A DNA stretch of 30,555 nt from positions 1-30,555 of IMG/VR virus record IMGVR_UViG_3300023174_004943; one strand, written 5' to 3'. Under the pieces are notes generated by a model. That model saw only the letters and a list, made by a program, of their open reading frames with translations, made no database searches and was not told where the DNA came from. This document shows, piece by piece, positions 1-8,449 of this stretch (position 1 is its first letter; every line of letters starts with the position of its first letter). Position numbers and translations under genes: made by a program. This stretch comes from a virus.

Positions 1-501
1 CCCGTTAATGGCCTTTTGGATCGGCTACTTACTGAACAGATTGTGGGAGTTGCCTCCGGCAGAGCTGAGTTCGGCCCCCGCGCACTCGGAAACCGTAGCC
101 TCCTTGCAGACCCTAGAGGCAGCGAGATCAAGAAGAAAGTAAATGATATTAAAAAACGACAGCAGTTTAGACCCTTTGCGCCAGTTATTCTGGAGGAGTT
201 GGCTGACATGTATTTTGATATGCCTCGCGGCTTCAGTCACAGTAGGTATATGCAGTCAGTCGCTCGTTGCAGGGTTCCTGAGTTATTTCCTGCTATCGTT
301 CACGCTGACGGCACTAGTCGTGTACAGACAGTGCCGAAAGATGGATCAGGAATACGAGAACTGCTTGAAAAATGGTACGTAATGACTGGCTGTCCCATGT
401 TGCTCAACACATCACTCAACATTCGGGGCGAGCCCATGGTCAACGATAGGGCAGATGCTGACCGTTTTGAAAAATTATATGGGGTAACTGTTTGCTCATG
501 A
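1..501 (+). CDS. Carbamoyltransferase, C-terminal part (partial, 5' end outside window)
   Basis: The reading frame is open to base 1, so this is the last 166 codons of a longer gene. The family (NodU/CmcH/TobZ type, usually about 550-600 residues) moves a carbamoyl group from carbamoyl phosphate to a hydroxyl of a sugar or antibiotic. The visible segment carries the C-terminal domain hallmark GRAEFGPRALGNRSLLADPR, followed by QFRPFAPVILEE and NTSLNIRGEP, all typical of this domain. The TTG at base 16 is only a reading-frame artefact. In this phage it probably decorates a sugar, together with the epimerase, aminotransferase and glycosyltransferase genes in the window; the acceptor is unknown. 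Confidence 0.9.
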   Translation, partial: PVNGLLDRLLTEQIVGVASGRAEFGPRALGNRSLLADPRGSEIKKKVNDIKKRQQFRPFAPVILEELADMYFDMPRGFSHSRYMQSVARCRVPELFPAIVHADGTSRVQTVPKDGSGIRELLEKWYVMTGCPMLLNTSLNIRGEPMVNDRADADRFEKLYGVTVCS

Positions 502-521
502 CACTGCGTGTGTGCTATAAT
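492..521 (+). promoter_or_regulatory. Sigma70-like promoter for the plus-strand dCMP deaminase operon
   Basis: The -35 box TTGCTC (492-497) is separated by 18 bp from a consensus -10 box TATAAT (516-521), which is preceded by TGC, an extended -10. The -35 lies inside the 3' end of the carbamoyltransferase gene. Transcription would start near 528, about 20 bases before the deaminase ATG. It is the only good plus-strand promoter seen. Confidence 0.6.
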
Positions 522-548
522 AATACTCTAGATTATTAATTGGTGCAT

Positions 549-986
549 ATGAAAACAAAATTAATTAAAGCATATATGAAAACTGCGGAGACATTCGCAG
601 AATTATCACATGCTCGACGACTGCATGTGGGTGCTATTGTGGTCAAGGATGACAGGATAATCAGTATTGGCTACAATGGTATGCCGGCAGGTTGGGATAA
701 TGACTGCGAAGATCAGATCTATCACGAAGATGGGTTTCACATTACTTTAAAAACTAAACCGGAGGTACTACATGCTGAAACTAATGCGATCGCTAAATTG
801 GCAAGGTCAAATGAATCTGGCCTTGGCAGTGATATGTTTGTTACCCACGCTCCTTGCTTAGACTGTGCCAAACTTATCTATCAAGCAGGCATCAAACGAG
901 TATGGTTTGGTGCTGCTTATAGGGATGGTGCCGGAGTAGATTTTCTTAAGACGTCGGGAATCGAAGTAGAACAGGTAAACATATAA
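549..986 (+). CDS. dCMP deaminase
   Basis: This 145-residue protein is a cytidine/deoxycytidylate deaminase-fold enzyme that converts dCMP to dUMP, the substrate of the ThyA enzyme also encoded in this window. The zinc and catalytic motif HAE is at residues 75-77 and PCLDC supplies Cys103 and Cys106. Length and motif order match phage dCMP deaminases. I start at the ATG at 549 rather than the in-frame TTG or GTG just upstream, because the protein then begins MKTKLIKAYM as in relatives; no clear Shine-Dalgarno is present. The stop overlaps the next start as TAATG. A strong extended -10 promoter lies just upstream. Confidence 0.92.
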   Translation: MKTKLIKAYMKTAETFAELSHARRLHVGAIVVKDDRIISIGYNGMPAGWDNDCEDQIYHEDGFHITLKTKPEVLHAETNAIAKLARSNESGLGSDMFVTHAPCLDCAKLIYQAGIKRVWFGAAYRDGAGVDFLKTSGIEVEQVNI

Positions 987-2953
987 TGTGGTACATTCCT
1001 GATTACATTGATCCCGACAGTGTGGATCAATCTTGGCAACCACCATTAAATGAACCGCCGTTTGTTTATAACTTTCTAAGCCAACATCGAGCTACAGACA
1101 GCAAAGTGTTAGCAGTGGGCGTAAGCGGCGTCACTTATACAGTGCCCGGTGCAACTCACAACAGAGTGGTAAGCGAAATGACTGTTCGTGCCATACCTTT
1201 AATGAACAGATGGACTGTGCCCGACCATATAGATGTCGGCTCAGTTGATTTCACATGGCACCCCAATGCATTTGACCCCCCGTTCATATATCATTTTGCC
1301 AGCACACATCAGAAAAGTTCGGGACTTGTGTACACAGTGCCTGGAGCAACTGATATTAAATTTATAAATCCTTTTACTGTAACAACATTGGCGCAGATGG
1401 ATAAATGGTCTGTGCCCGATAACGCAGATGTAAGTGAATTTGATTTTGCGTGGCACCCGGATTCGTTGGACCCTGATTACGCCTATTACTTTCCCACACA
1501 ACATCAAAGGCAAGGCGGGCCTATTTACAATATCAAGGGCTCAGCTGGAATCAAGTTCACACAGTCACAAAAGATACGCACTGATGCCACGCAAATTTTC
1601 TACATGGATTTTCTCAATCCTGAAAGTACAAAACAACTAGAAGAATTAAAAATCAAATGGCCCAATATTAAATCCACTAGATATGTGGACAACCATTTGA
1701 ATGTTCTTAGACGTGTTGTTACACAAGCAGACACAGAGTTCATATGGGTAATCAGTAGCATTGCTAATTACAGTGAGTTTGATTTTACATGGCATCCCGA
1801 AGCATTTCAAAACGAAATGATACATGTGTTTCCAGCGGACAATCAGGTTCGGGGTGACACATTCTACATCAATGTTAGATCATTTAGATCACAAATGGTT
1901 GATTTGGATATACTGGATTGGTTCAATGTGATATGTTATCATAAAGACATGGCAGTGCCGAGGTATCGTCCCGAAACTGTGTATTATGGGGGCGACGACT
2001 TGATCACTGTTATCAAAAATCATCAGTTTAAAACACCCTATGTGGGGTTCTCTAATTTGCCAAATGTCTATGTGGAAAACGATCAATGCTTGTGGAGTGC
2101 AAAAGATCGCAAAGTAGACTGGTATAGTTTCAGTAAAGGTGTTACTCTGGCACCCAAAGAAATAAAACTGTATCTTGAGACACAAATTTACGATTATCCT
2201 TACCTGGAAGAGTCGAATTCATTAAAAAATTTGTATGTAGATGAGCCTTTAGACATTGTGTATATCAGTAATGGCGAACCCGATGCGGAACACTGGTACA
2301 ATCATTTGTGTAATGTTATGGCACAGGAGCAGGGAAAGACACCTTATTTAAAATACAAAAACGAAATCAAACGTGTGCAAAACATTAATGGTCGTACTGC
2401 AGCATATCAAGCGGCGGCCCGGGCCAGTAACACTCCGTGGTTCTTTGCAGTATTTGCCAAATTAGAAGTTGCGCATGATTTTGATTGGGACTGGGAACCG
2501 GATATGTGGCAAGGCCCAAAGCACTACATTTTTAATAGCCGAAATCCCGTAAATGGTTTAGAATATGGCCATATGGGCATGATTGCTTATAATAAGAATT
2601 TGGTATTGACAAACGATGGCACAGGCTTGGACTTTACACTTAATCAGCCACATGAATCGGTGCCTGTACTAAGCGGCACAGCACACTATAATCAAGATGC
2701 ATGGACCACTTGGCGCACAGCATTCCGTGAAGTTGCCAAACTTAAATATTTTAATAAAGTTAGTCCTAGTGTAGAAACTGATTACAGACTTAAAATTTGG
2801 TGTAATAACGCACAAGGATCACATGCAGAATGGAGTCTTAAAGGTGCAGCTGATGCAGTTGAATACTACAATTTAATTGATGGTGACTACCATGAACTAA
2901 TGAAAACCTACGAATGGGATTGGCTACGCAAGCATTTTGACAATAAATACTAG
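986..2953 (+). CDS. Large repeat-containing glycosyltransferase-like phage protein
   Basis: This 655-residue protein contains diverged internal modules with the pattern W-x-(V/I)P-D...(V/F)DF-x-WHP...PP-(F/Y)-(I/A)Y-x-F. They begin near residues 1, 73, 138 and 252, so the N-terminal half is modular. The C-terminal part (about residues 425-655) holds NINGRTAAYQAAARASNTPW, FAVFAKLEV, WEPDMW and YGHMGMIAYNK, a block I associate with glycosyltransferase-like proteins of marine phages. No signal peptide or membrane segment is visible. It is coupled to dCMP deaminase (TAATG) and ends directly against the ParB-like gene. A role in sugar transfer is plausible given the nearby carbamoyltransferase, but the catalytic residues are not certain to me. 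Confidence 0.75.
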   Translation: MWYIPDYIDPDSVDQSWQPPLNEPPFVYNFLSQHRATDSKVLAVGVSGVTYTVPGATHNRVVSEMTVRAIPLMNRWTVPDHIDVGSVDFTWHPNAFDPPFIYHFASTHQKSSGLVYTVPGATDIKFINPFTVTTLAQMDKWSVPDNADVSEFDFAWHPDSLDPDYAYYFPTQHQRQGGPIYNIKGSAGIKFTQSQKIRTDATQIFYMDFLNPESTKQLEELKIKWPNIKSTRYVDNHLNVLRRVVTQADTEFIWVISSIANYSEFDFTWHPEAFQNEMIHVFPADNQVRGDTFYINVRSFRSQMVDLDILDWFNVICYHKDMAVPRYRPETVYYGGDDLITVIKNHQFKTPYVGFSNLPNVYVENDQCLWSAKDRKVDWYSFSKGVTLAPKEIKLYLETQIYDYPYLEESNSLKNLYVDEPLDIVYISNGEPDAEHWYNHLCNVMAQEQGKTPYLKYKNEIKRVQNINGRTAAYQAAARASNTPWFFAVFAKLEVAHDFDWDWEPDMWQGPKHYIFNSRNPVNGLEYGHMGMIAYNKNLVLTNDGTGLDFTLNQPHESVPVLSGTAHYNQDAWTTWRTAFREVAKLKYFNKVSPSVETDYRLKIWCNNAQGSHAEWSLKGAADAVEYYNLIDGDYHELMKTYEWDWLRKHFDNKY

Positions 2954-3403
2954 ATGCGCATCAATGAAGTAATCATAGAATACAAACATCGCAGAGAAGT
3001 TGTTCGGGAAGAAACAAATTCTGCAAATATTGCATCTGCCGAACAGGTGTGGAATTATGTAGATCAGCTACATCCTGAAGATCAAAAGGGCGGCGGCTTC
3101 TTAAAGGGTTTGATCATGCGTAACCCACAGTATGAACTACAACGTGTGCCGTTGTCTGTAATACACATACCAGACCAAGAGTATGATGATGAAGAACAGG
3201 AGCCCGAAGAAGATCCTTATAATCGAGTGCAGGTGATAGATCCAGACCATGCAGGTGAATACAGTCAGCATTATGTAGATCGGAATCCCATTGTGATAGA
3301 TTCACAAGGTTATATCTTGGACGGCAATCATAGAGCTTGGGCCGCGGCTGAGTTGTTGAATCGATCGGATATCATGGCCTGGGTTCCTGTCAAACTTAGA
3401 TGA
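2954..3403 (+). CDS. ParB/Srx-like domain protein
   Basis: The 149-residue protein begins immediately after the preceding stop codon. Its C-terminal third has the ParB/sulfiredoxin-like signature, PIVIDSQGYILDGNHRAWAA, with the G-N/G-H-R core that binds phosphate or nucleotide in ParB N-terminal domains. The middle contains an acidic run rich in Asp and Glu at about residues 75-87. There is no recognisable DNA-binding helix-turn-helix, so this is not a full partition protein; stand-alone ParB-like domains are frequent in phages and some are nucleases or CTPases. The function is unknown. It is the last gene of the plus-strand block before convergent transcription. Confidence 0.75.
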   Translation: MRINEVIIEYKHRREVVREETNSANIASAEQVWNYVDQLHPEDQKGGGFLKGLIMRNPQYELQRVPLSVIHIPDQEYDDEEQEPEEDPYNRVQVIDPDHAGEYSQHYVDRNPIVIDSQGYILDGNHRAWAAAELLNRSDIMAWVPVKLR

Positions 3404-3412
3404 TAGAATATA

Positions 3413-3430
3413 AGTGGAAAGATTTCTACT
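3413..3430. terminator. Inverted repeat in the convergent intergenic gap (possible bidirectional terminator)
   Basis: An 8-bp imperfect inverted repeat (AGTGGAAA and TTTCTACT, one G-U pair) sits in the only gap where plus- and minus-strand transcription converge. The plus-strand side is followed by A/T-rich sequence ending in five Ts at 3449-3453, but there is no immediate U-tract, so termination activity is uncertain. Confidence 0.3.
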
Positions 3431-3434
3431 GATA

Positions 3435-4547
3435 TTAGGATATAAAATTTTTAACTTCGATAACAACTGATTCAACTTCGGCATCAGTCATTTCTGGATA
3501 AATCGGCAGACTTAAACATTCGCTAGCAAACGCACTGGCTTCCCTGTACAATTCACTAGCATAATTTATATATGGATAACCTACGCCGTAATCGTATAAC
3601 GGTGTGGAATAATGTATTTTAGTTTCGATTCCTCGTTGAGCTAAATGCCCACGCATCTGCAATCTATCATGATGTTTAATTACATACTTGTGCCATGAGT
3701 GAACTGTTCCTTCAGTGACTCGGGGACAGTCGACCAACTCCGACAATTCTTGTGTGTAGTATTCTGCTATATCCTGTCTTCTATCTTGCCAGCGATCAAA
3801 ATGCTTCAACTTGATTAATAATTGAGCACATTCGATTTCGCTCATCTTGCTATTAGTGCCTAACATATCGTGTCCACTAGCTTTGCCGTTATCTTTATAA
3901 CTTTGGAGTAATGTTTTAACTTGTGGATCGTCTGTCAGTATCATGCCGCCTGATCCGTAACTGTTTAAATTCTTTGTTGGGTCAAAACTCAATACGCTGA
4001 CATCGCCCAAACTGCCACTGGGTCTGCCTTTATAAGTGGCTCCGAAACTTTGAGCAGCGTCTTCAATAATAACCAAGTCTTCGTTAAAGAATTTAGCAAT
4101 AGTGGTAAATCTGTCGTAATCAACGGTATTGCCGAACATATTAACATACATGATAGCTTGTATATTCGCACCCTTTACTGCGTAATCCATACTTTCCAGA
4201 TCTATCAATGCTTGATCGTCTACATCACAAAATACAGGAGTAATGCCATTCATTAAACAACTGTTGAGTGTTGCAACAAAACTAATTGTGGGTATTAACA
4301 TCTTGGCGTCCGATAATCCTGCAGGCATTGTGGCCAACTGGGCCAATATCAATGCTTGGGTTCCGCTGTTTACGGTCACCGCGTGTTCTCTGTCACAACG
4401 AAAGGCCATTTGCCTTTCAAATTCCTGTGTGTATTGTCCATCCAACACTTGCCCGGTAGAATAAATCTTATCAGTTATATCAAGTATTTCTGTTCGAAGA
4501 AATTTATATTGACGATCTATACCGAAAAACGGAATCGGATATTTCAT
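3435..4547 (-). CDS. DegT/DnrJ/EryC1-family PLP aminotransferase
   Basis: A full-length, 370-residue sugar aminotransferase of the DegT/DnrJ/EryC1/StrS family, which transfers an amino group to a keto-sugar nucleotide using PLP. Visible motifs are NSGTQALILA (residues 60-69), the PLP-contacting IEDAAQSFGA (Asp163) and the Schiff-base lysine in SFDPTKNLNSYGSGG (Lys192). The ATG at 4547 overlaps the epimerase stop as ATGA, which argues for this start over the more upstream in-frame ATG at 4586. The adjacent epimerase suggests that the two enzymes act in sequence on one sugar nucleotide. It is the last gene of the minus-strand block. Confidence 0.93.
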   Translation of the reverse strand: MKYPIPFFGIDRQYKFLRTEILDITDKIYSTGQVLDGQYTQEFERQMAFRCDREHAVTVNSGTQALILAQLATMPAGLSDAKMLIPTISFVATLNSCLMNGITPVFCDVDDQALIDLESMDYAVKGANIQAIMYVNMFGNTVDYDRFTTIAKFFNEDLVIIEDAAQSFGATYKGRPSGSLGDVSVLSFDPTKNLNSYGSGGMILTDDPQVKTLLQSYKDNGKASGHDMLGTNSKMSEIECAQLLIKLKHFDRWQDRRQDIAEYYTQELSELVDCPRVTEGTVHSWHKYVIKHHDRLQMRGHLAQRGIETKIHYSTPLYDYGVGYPYINYASELYREASAFASECLSLPIYPEMTDAEVESVVIEVKNFIS

Positions 4548-5515
4548 TTTAGTTTTTTCGACCAGTAAGGACTCGCCATGAACCACTCATAATAACGACG
4601 GAATCCTTCCTCTACGTCTACTTTGGGGTCGAATCCAAAATCTCGACGTGCTGCATTGATGTTTAATGCACCGCGACTTGGAAAGTCTGCATCTTTGTTA
4701 CGCACTTCTACTGTGCCTTTGCCGGCAATATTGATAGCAAGACTGGCTGCTTCTAATAATGTAGTACTGTGGCTCTTTGTGATATTGTATATATTGTTCA
4801 CAGCATTATTGCTTAGTGTGGCGCCAACAACACCGGCAGCCGCATCTTCTACATACGTGAAATCAAGTGTTTCATTTGCTCCATTGACTCGTAGAGTTTC
4901 GCCGCGCATAGCACTAAGCATAAACTTACTAACCACACGATCCTCGACATCGTACTCTCCATAGACAGCAGAGGGACGAATAATAACATGATCAAAACAA
5001 CCGCGACGAGTATAATCTTTAACAAGGTGCTCTCCCATTAATTTCATTATGCCATATTGGCCTTGTGGGCGACAGTTATAGTCTTCGGTAACGTCATTAT
5101 CAAAGTTGCCGTAAACCATGCTGCTACTGATGTAAACAAACTTTGGAATCTTGTGACGTTTGGTTTCTTCAAGCAAGTTAACAAGAGCAGTTGACATTAC
5201 TTCGCTACCCCAAACAGGATTGGCGCTTACTACTTTCTGTCTGGGAAAACTAGCAAGATGAATAACAGCAGCAACACCGTTAGAGAAGTTTAAAAAGAAA
5301 TTTGCCACAGCTTTGTGGTTACGCAAGTCCACATAATGTGTGCCTGCCTTTTTACGTGAATTACGTTCTTTTGTTAAGTACTCTAATTCGTCTTTGTTAA
5401 CGAATCCATAATTAGTTACACTGTCTAATACAAAACATTCGTGCCCTAATTCTTCTAGTTGTTTGACTACATTGTGGCCAATGAACCCTGCACCACCTGT
5501 CACAATATATTTCAT
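4544..5515 (-). CDS. NAD-dependent sugar epimerase/dehydratase (extended SDR)
   Basis: This 323-residue protein has the Rossmann motif TGGAGFIG at residues 6-13, the catalytic serine region SSSMVYG (about 130-136) and the YxxxK pair Tyr154/Lys158, all diagnostic of extended short-chain dehydrogenases acting on nucleotide sugars (UDP-glucose 4-epimerase or dTDP-glucose dehydratase type). The start at 5515 forms ATGA with the stop of the preceding gene; an in-frame ATG 12 bases upstream is less likely. The neighbouring aminotransferase makes an amino-sugar pathway the natural reading. The exact substrate cannot be read from sequence. Confidence 0.93.
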   Translation of the reverse strand: MKYIVTGGAGFIGHNVVKQLEELGHECFVLDSVTNYGFVNKDELEYLTKERNSRKKAGTHYVDLRNHKAVANFFLNFSNGVAAVIHLASFPRQKVVSANPVWGSEVMSTALVNLLEETKRHKIPKFVYISSSMVYGNFDNDVTEDYNCRPQGQYGIMKLMGEHLVKDYTRRGCFDHVIIRPSAVYGEYDVEDRVVSKFMLSAMRGETLRVNGANETLDFTYVEDAAAGVVGATLSNNAVNNIYNITKSHSTTLLEAASLAINIAGKGTVEVRNKDADFPSRGALNINAARRDFGFDPKVDVEEGFRRYYEWFMASPYWSKKLK

Positions 5516-5754
5516 ACCATTCCCCATCTTAAATTAAAATATGTTACATTTTTCTCGTCGAGCTCGGCTGTTATCCTAACGACATGCCCCCAATGATACG
5601 GGTCACCGCCTAAATAATAAACAGGAGTTTCGATTGCATTTTGCATTACCCATTGCCCCTGTTCACTCTGTTCCCACTTGTACAACGGTTCGGCCGCATA
5701 TATCATAGGGTCTTCGACATCTCCCAATTTAAATTCATGTACTACAATTTTCAT
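5512..5754 (-). CDS. Small conserved phage protein downstream of thymidylate synthase
   Basis: An 80-residue acidic, Trp/Tyr-rich protein starting MKIVVHEFKLGDVEDP. It is linked on both sides by overlapping codons: TAATG with thyA and ATGA with the epimerase. It resembles small hypothetical proteins I associate with marine T4-type phages, where the LGDVEDP and WEQSEQGQWVM segments recur. No enzyme motif, membrane segment or signal peptide is visible. Tight coupling to thyA suggests expression with the nucleotide genes, but no function can be assigned. Confidence 0.8.
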   Translation of the reverse strand: MKIVVHEFKLGDVEDPMIYAAEPLYKWEQSEQGQWVMQNAIETPVYYLGGDPYHWGHVVRITAELDEKNVTYFNLRWGMV

Positions 5755-6671
5755 TATACAGCCATTGGGGCAGCTATAGTTCCGTACGATTCATATCCGT
5801 CCAAACGAATGTCTGTCATAGTGAATCCGTTGATATCTTTGACATCTGGGTTAAGCCAAAGAGTTGGAGTAGATAATGGTTCACGTGATAATTGTTCTTT
5901 TACCTGTTCAACATGATTCAAGTATATATGTGCGTCGCCGAGTACGTGAACGAACTCGCCTACAGCTAATCCGCACACTTGTGCAATCATGTGTGTGAGT
6001 AGACTGTAGCTTGCAATGTTAAATGGGACGCCTAGAAACATGTCGCAACTACGTTGATACATTTGACAACTTAGTCGATTGTCTGAACTAACGTAAAACT
6101 GAGCAAAGCAGTGGCACGGGGGCAAGGCCATGGCATCTAATTCGCCTGGATTCCATGCTGATATGATATGTCGTCGTCCGTGTGGATCTTGCTTAATACC
6201 GTCAATCAATTGTTTAAGTTGATCAACTTCCTTGAAGTGGACACTTCCTGCTCTATTATATGAAGTGCCAAAATCATCCTTGAAAGAATATGCTTCATGT
6301 TCCACTGGGGTGCGCCAGTGGCGCCATTGTACACCATAAACACGACCTAAATCACCTTCAAATTTGGCTTTGGGTTGCCAGTAAGGTGCTGTGGCATTGG
6401 CAGTCCAGATGGTTGTCTTGCTAGACTCGGTGCTACCATGTAATAACTCTCGCAACCGCTTTTCATCCCCTGAACCTTCAATGAACCACAGCAACTCTGA
6501 AACTACGCTACGCCATGCTAGCTTTTTGGTCGTAATCGCCGGAAAAGATTCTGCAAGATTATATCGTTGTTGCATACCAAACAGACTAATAGTTCCAGTA
6601 CCCGTTCGATCCTGTTTAGTTGCTCCATTGGTCAACACTTCCTTTAAGGCATTTAAATATTGTTTTTCCAT
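5754..6671 (-). CDS. thyA: Thymidylate synthase (ThyA type)
   Basis: This 305-residue enzyme methylates dUMP to dTMP with methylene-tetrahydrofolate. It shows the ThyA hallmarks: QDRTGTGT near residues 20-26, LPPCHCFAQFYV with the catalytic cysteine (Cys186), RSCDMFLGVPFNIASY and GDAHIYLNH. It is about 40 residues longer than the E. coli enzyme (264), the extra length falling mainly in the middle (about residues 85-145). It lies 12 bases downstream of the DHFR gene, so the two folate-linked enzymes are co-transcribed, and dCMP deaminase on the other strand supplies the dUMP. No promoter is visible directly upstream. Confidence 0.97.
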   Translation of the reverse strand: MEKQYLNALKEVLTNGATKQDRTGTGTISLFGMQQRYNLAESFPAITTKKLAWRSVVSELLWFIEGSGDEKRLRELLHGSTESSKTTIWTANATAPYWQPKAKFEGDLGRVYGVQWRHWRTPVEHEAYSFKDDFGTSYNRAGSVHFKEVDQLKQLIDGIKQDPHGRRHIISAWNPGELDAMALPPCHCFAQFYVSSDNRLSCQMYQRSCDMFLGVPFNIASYSLLTHMIAQVCGLAVGEFVHVLGDAHIYLNHVEQVKEQLSREPLSTPTLWLNPDVKDINGFTMTDIRLDGYESYGTIAAPMAV

Positions 6672-6683
6672 ATTAACATTGTA

Positions 6684-7193
6684 TTACAGCGGCCTAAAAA
6701 TGTCAATGTTTTTGTAAGTCATCCAAATACATTTACGATCGGAACTTGGTGCAGCCCCTCTTGCTTGAAATATATTCAAATATTTTCTAAGATCCAATTT
6801 AGTATCTGCTCTGAATTGGCCTTTGAAGTGTGTCACATGTGCTTCATCTACCAGATCTTTAGTGGTCATTAAAATTTCTGGCCCACCAACAATCCATATG
6901 GTTTTATTTGGATTGTCCACAGCAATTTTTTTAATAGACTGAACTATATCGCCTTTGATAGTTTTAACATTGGTGTATCCGAATATGGGTCGATTGGTAA
7001 TCACAAACGTGGTTCTGTCAGGCAAAGGCTTGGGCATCTTAGGGTCGTCCCATGTACGGCGGCCCATGATGACTATATTGCCTGTTGTCTGTTCTTTAAA
7101 ATATTTTAAATCTTCGTTGTGGTGCGGCCATGGGAGGGAGCCATTGAAACCCATTCCTCCCCAATGATCTACTGCAAATATACTTTTAATCAT
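6684..7193 (-). CDS. folA: Dihydrofolate reductase
   Basis: A 169-residue type I dihydrofolate reductase that regenerates tetrahydrofolate from the dihydrofolate released by ThyA, which is encoded next. Motifs are GGMGFNGSLPWPHHNEDLKYF with the catalytic acid at Asp28, IVIMGRRTWDD in the NADPH-binding region and IWIVGGPEILM. Length is normal for the family. The start overlaps the previous gene's stop by ATGA. Together with ThyA and dCMP deaminase it completes a self-contained dTMP module, usual in T4-type phages. Confidence 0.95.
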   Translation of the reverse strand: MIKSIFAVDHWGGMGFNGSLPWPHHNEDLKYFKEQTTGNIVIMGRRTWDDPKMPKPLPDRTTFVITNRPIFGYTNVKTIKGDIVQSIKKIAVDNPNKTIWIVGGPEILMTTKDLVDEAHVTHFKGQFRADTKLDLRKYLNIFQARGAAPSSDRKCIWMTYKNIDIFRPL

Positions 7194-7528
7194 AATTTAT
7201 TAAGCAGCTTGTTAGTCTGTGGCTGGACTGTGGCTTCAACCGAATCTATGTCTATAAAATAATCAACATCGTCGATATACATATCCAATTCTTTTAAACG
7301 ATCTTCTATGTGTTCTTGAATTAGATCTGCGTCATGACCTTGTGACAACAACTGTTTGATATCAACTACCACAGTAGTACCATCCTTGAGATATACTAAA
7401 AGTTTTTCTAGTACATGAACAGGGACGGCTTTTTTATCTATATCTTTAAGAATATTTTTCCAGTGATTTCTGCTACTAAGATTAAGTCGCTTTGGCTTTT
7501 GTGGCTTTTTTGGTTTTTGTTGTGCCAT
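7190..7528 (-). CDS. Conserved phage hypothetical, Lys-rich N terminus
   Basis: This protein of 112 residues (118 from the ATG at 7546) begins with a Lys/Pro-rich tail (QQKPKKPQKPK), followed by HWKNILKDI, VVVDIKQLL and an acidic end with MYIDDVDYFIDID and VQPQTNKLLNKL. The second half resembles a small hypothetical family I associate with T4-type marine phages. Its first 47 bases overlap the Lys-rich 3' end of the upstream gene in another frame, and neither possible start has a clear Shine-Dalgarno. Stop and DHFR start overlap as ATGA. The function is unknown. Confidence 0.75.
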   Translation of the reverse strand: MAQQKPKKPQKPKRLNLSSRNHWKNILKDIDKKAVPVHVLEKLLVYLKDGTTVVVDIKQLLSQGHDADLIQEHIEDRLKELDMYIDDVDYFIDIDSVEATVQPQTNKLLNKL

Positions 7529-8168
7529 TTGTTGTCGTTGTACCATTTAGAGCGTTCGCTTCCTCTTGTAATCTTGCAGCTTCTGTCAATAATGACTGAG
7601 CTTCTCTTTTCATTTTTTCTGCCTGCGCCAAACGTTGTGTCGCTAGTTGTTCGTCGGACAATATGTCACTTAGTGCAACTGTGTTGTCTACTACAGCAGG
7701 GGTACTTCGACTTTCAGCCGGTGCACGGAGCTCTCCCATATCACGACCTTCGTTGACACGTTTCTTACCAGTCATACCACGACCGGCATCCAATTGGGCC
7801 ATTTCTTTAACTGCTTCTTCACCTAACGCCATCTTGTCTAAGATACCATTAAGCTCGTCTAATCTAACGTTGCTCTTCATGTCTGGGGTAACAATAACTT
7901 GATTAGTGGGTACTTTCTTAATCATACCTTCGCTGTGCAATGTTTGTAATGCGTTACTGCCGTCTACCATGGTATAACGGAATAAGTAATCGCTAAACTC
8001 TTTTGCCTGTTGTCCAGACTCGCTCTCCAATGCCTTCATGATATCATCGTGAATATGTCTTGGTAATGTGTCTGGATATACGACTAGACACATGTGGTCT
8101 TCGCCGGGAACTTTCCTCCATAAAATAGCAACTCTTTTGCTATTGTGTTTGCCTACGTGCTTGATCAT
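7482..8168 (-). CDS. Conserved phage hypothetical with coiled-coil and Lys/Thr-rich tail
   Basis: The 228-residue protein has a folded N-terminal part (KRVAILWRKVPGEDHMCLVV and PRHIHDDIMKALES), a middle linker rich in charged residues, a likely coiled coil around residues 170-205 (SDEQLATQRLAQAEKMKREA and following) and a low-complexity Thr/Lys tail (TKTKKATKAKAT). The coiled coil and basic tail suggest oligomerisation and nucleic-acid contact, which is inference. It is coupled to the upstream gene by ATGA. I recognise it only as a conserved marine phage protein and cannot name a function. Confidence 0.75.
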   Translation of the reverse strand: MIKHVGKHNSKRVAILWRKVPGEDHMCLVVYPDTLPRHIHDDIMKALESESGQQAKEFSDYLFRYTMVDGSNALQTLHSEGMIKKVPTNQVIVTPDMKSNVRLDELNGILDKMALGEEAVKEMAQLDAGRGMTGKKRVNEGRDMGELRAPAESRSTPAVVDNTVALSDILSDEQLATQRLAQAEKMKREAQSLLTEAARLQEEANALNGTTTTNGTTKTKKATKAKAT

Positions 8169-8392
8169 TCTTGATCTCCTTGTTGATTGGTTTGGGGTTG
8201 AGTGCGTTGAACTGCACCTGTGGATTCCAGGAACGCATAGAGTCTTTCGTAAACTCCACCGACCGTGGTAAATTCTTCGGGTTTAAATGCACCCCGATTG
8301 CTAGCTAATTGAAAGATTTCAAGTGCAGCTACTAAGTCTGTTAATTGTAAATTGACTTCTGACTGCGTTGGTTCAGTTGGTTGATCTGACAT
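8165..8392 (-). CDS. Small conserved phage protein (LQLTDLVAALEIFQLASNRGAF)
   Basis: A 75-residue, acidic, mostly helical protein. The core LQLTDLVAALEIFQLASNRG, followed by GGVYERLYAFLE, recalls a small hypothetical family common in T4-type myoviruses. Both ends are Gln/Thr/Pro rich and probably disordered. A good Shine-Dalgarno (CGGAG, five to six bases before ATG) fixes the start. Its stop overlaps the next start as ATGA. The function is unknown. Confidence 0.8.
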   Translation of the reverse strand: MSDQPTEPTQSEVNLQLTDLVAALEIFQLASNRGAFKPEEFTTVGGVYERLYAFLESTGAVQRTQPQTNQQGDQE

Positions 8393-8449
8393 TGTTACTC
8401 CGAATAATATACAACTATTTAAACCTGTATATCTCCGAAGAAAAATTTT

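Noticed and set aside
4626-4642. T-loop-like sequence GGGTCGAATCC suggesting a tRNA
   Set aside because: It lies in the well-supported epimerase gene, and no acceptor or anticodon stems can be built around it.
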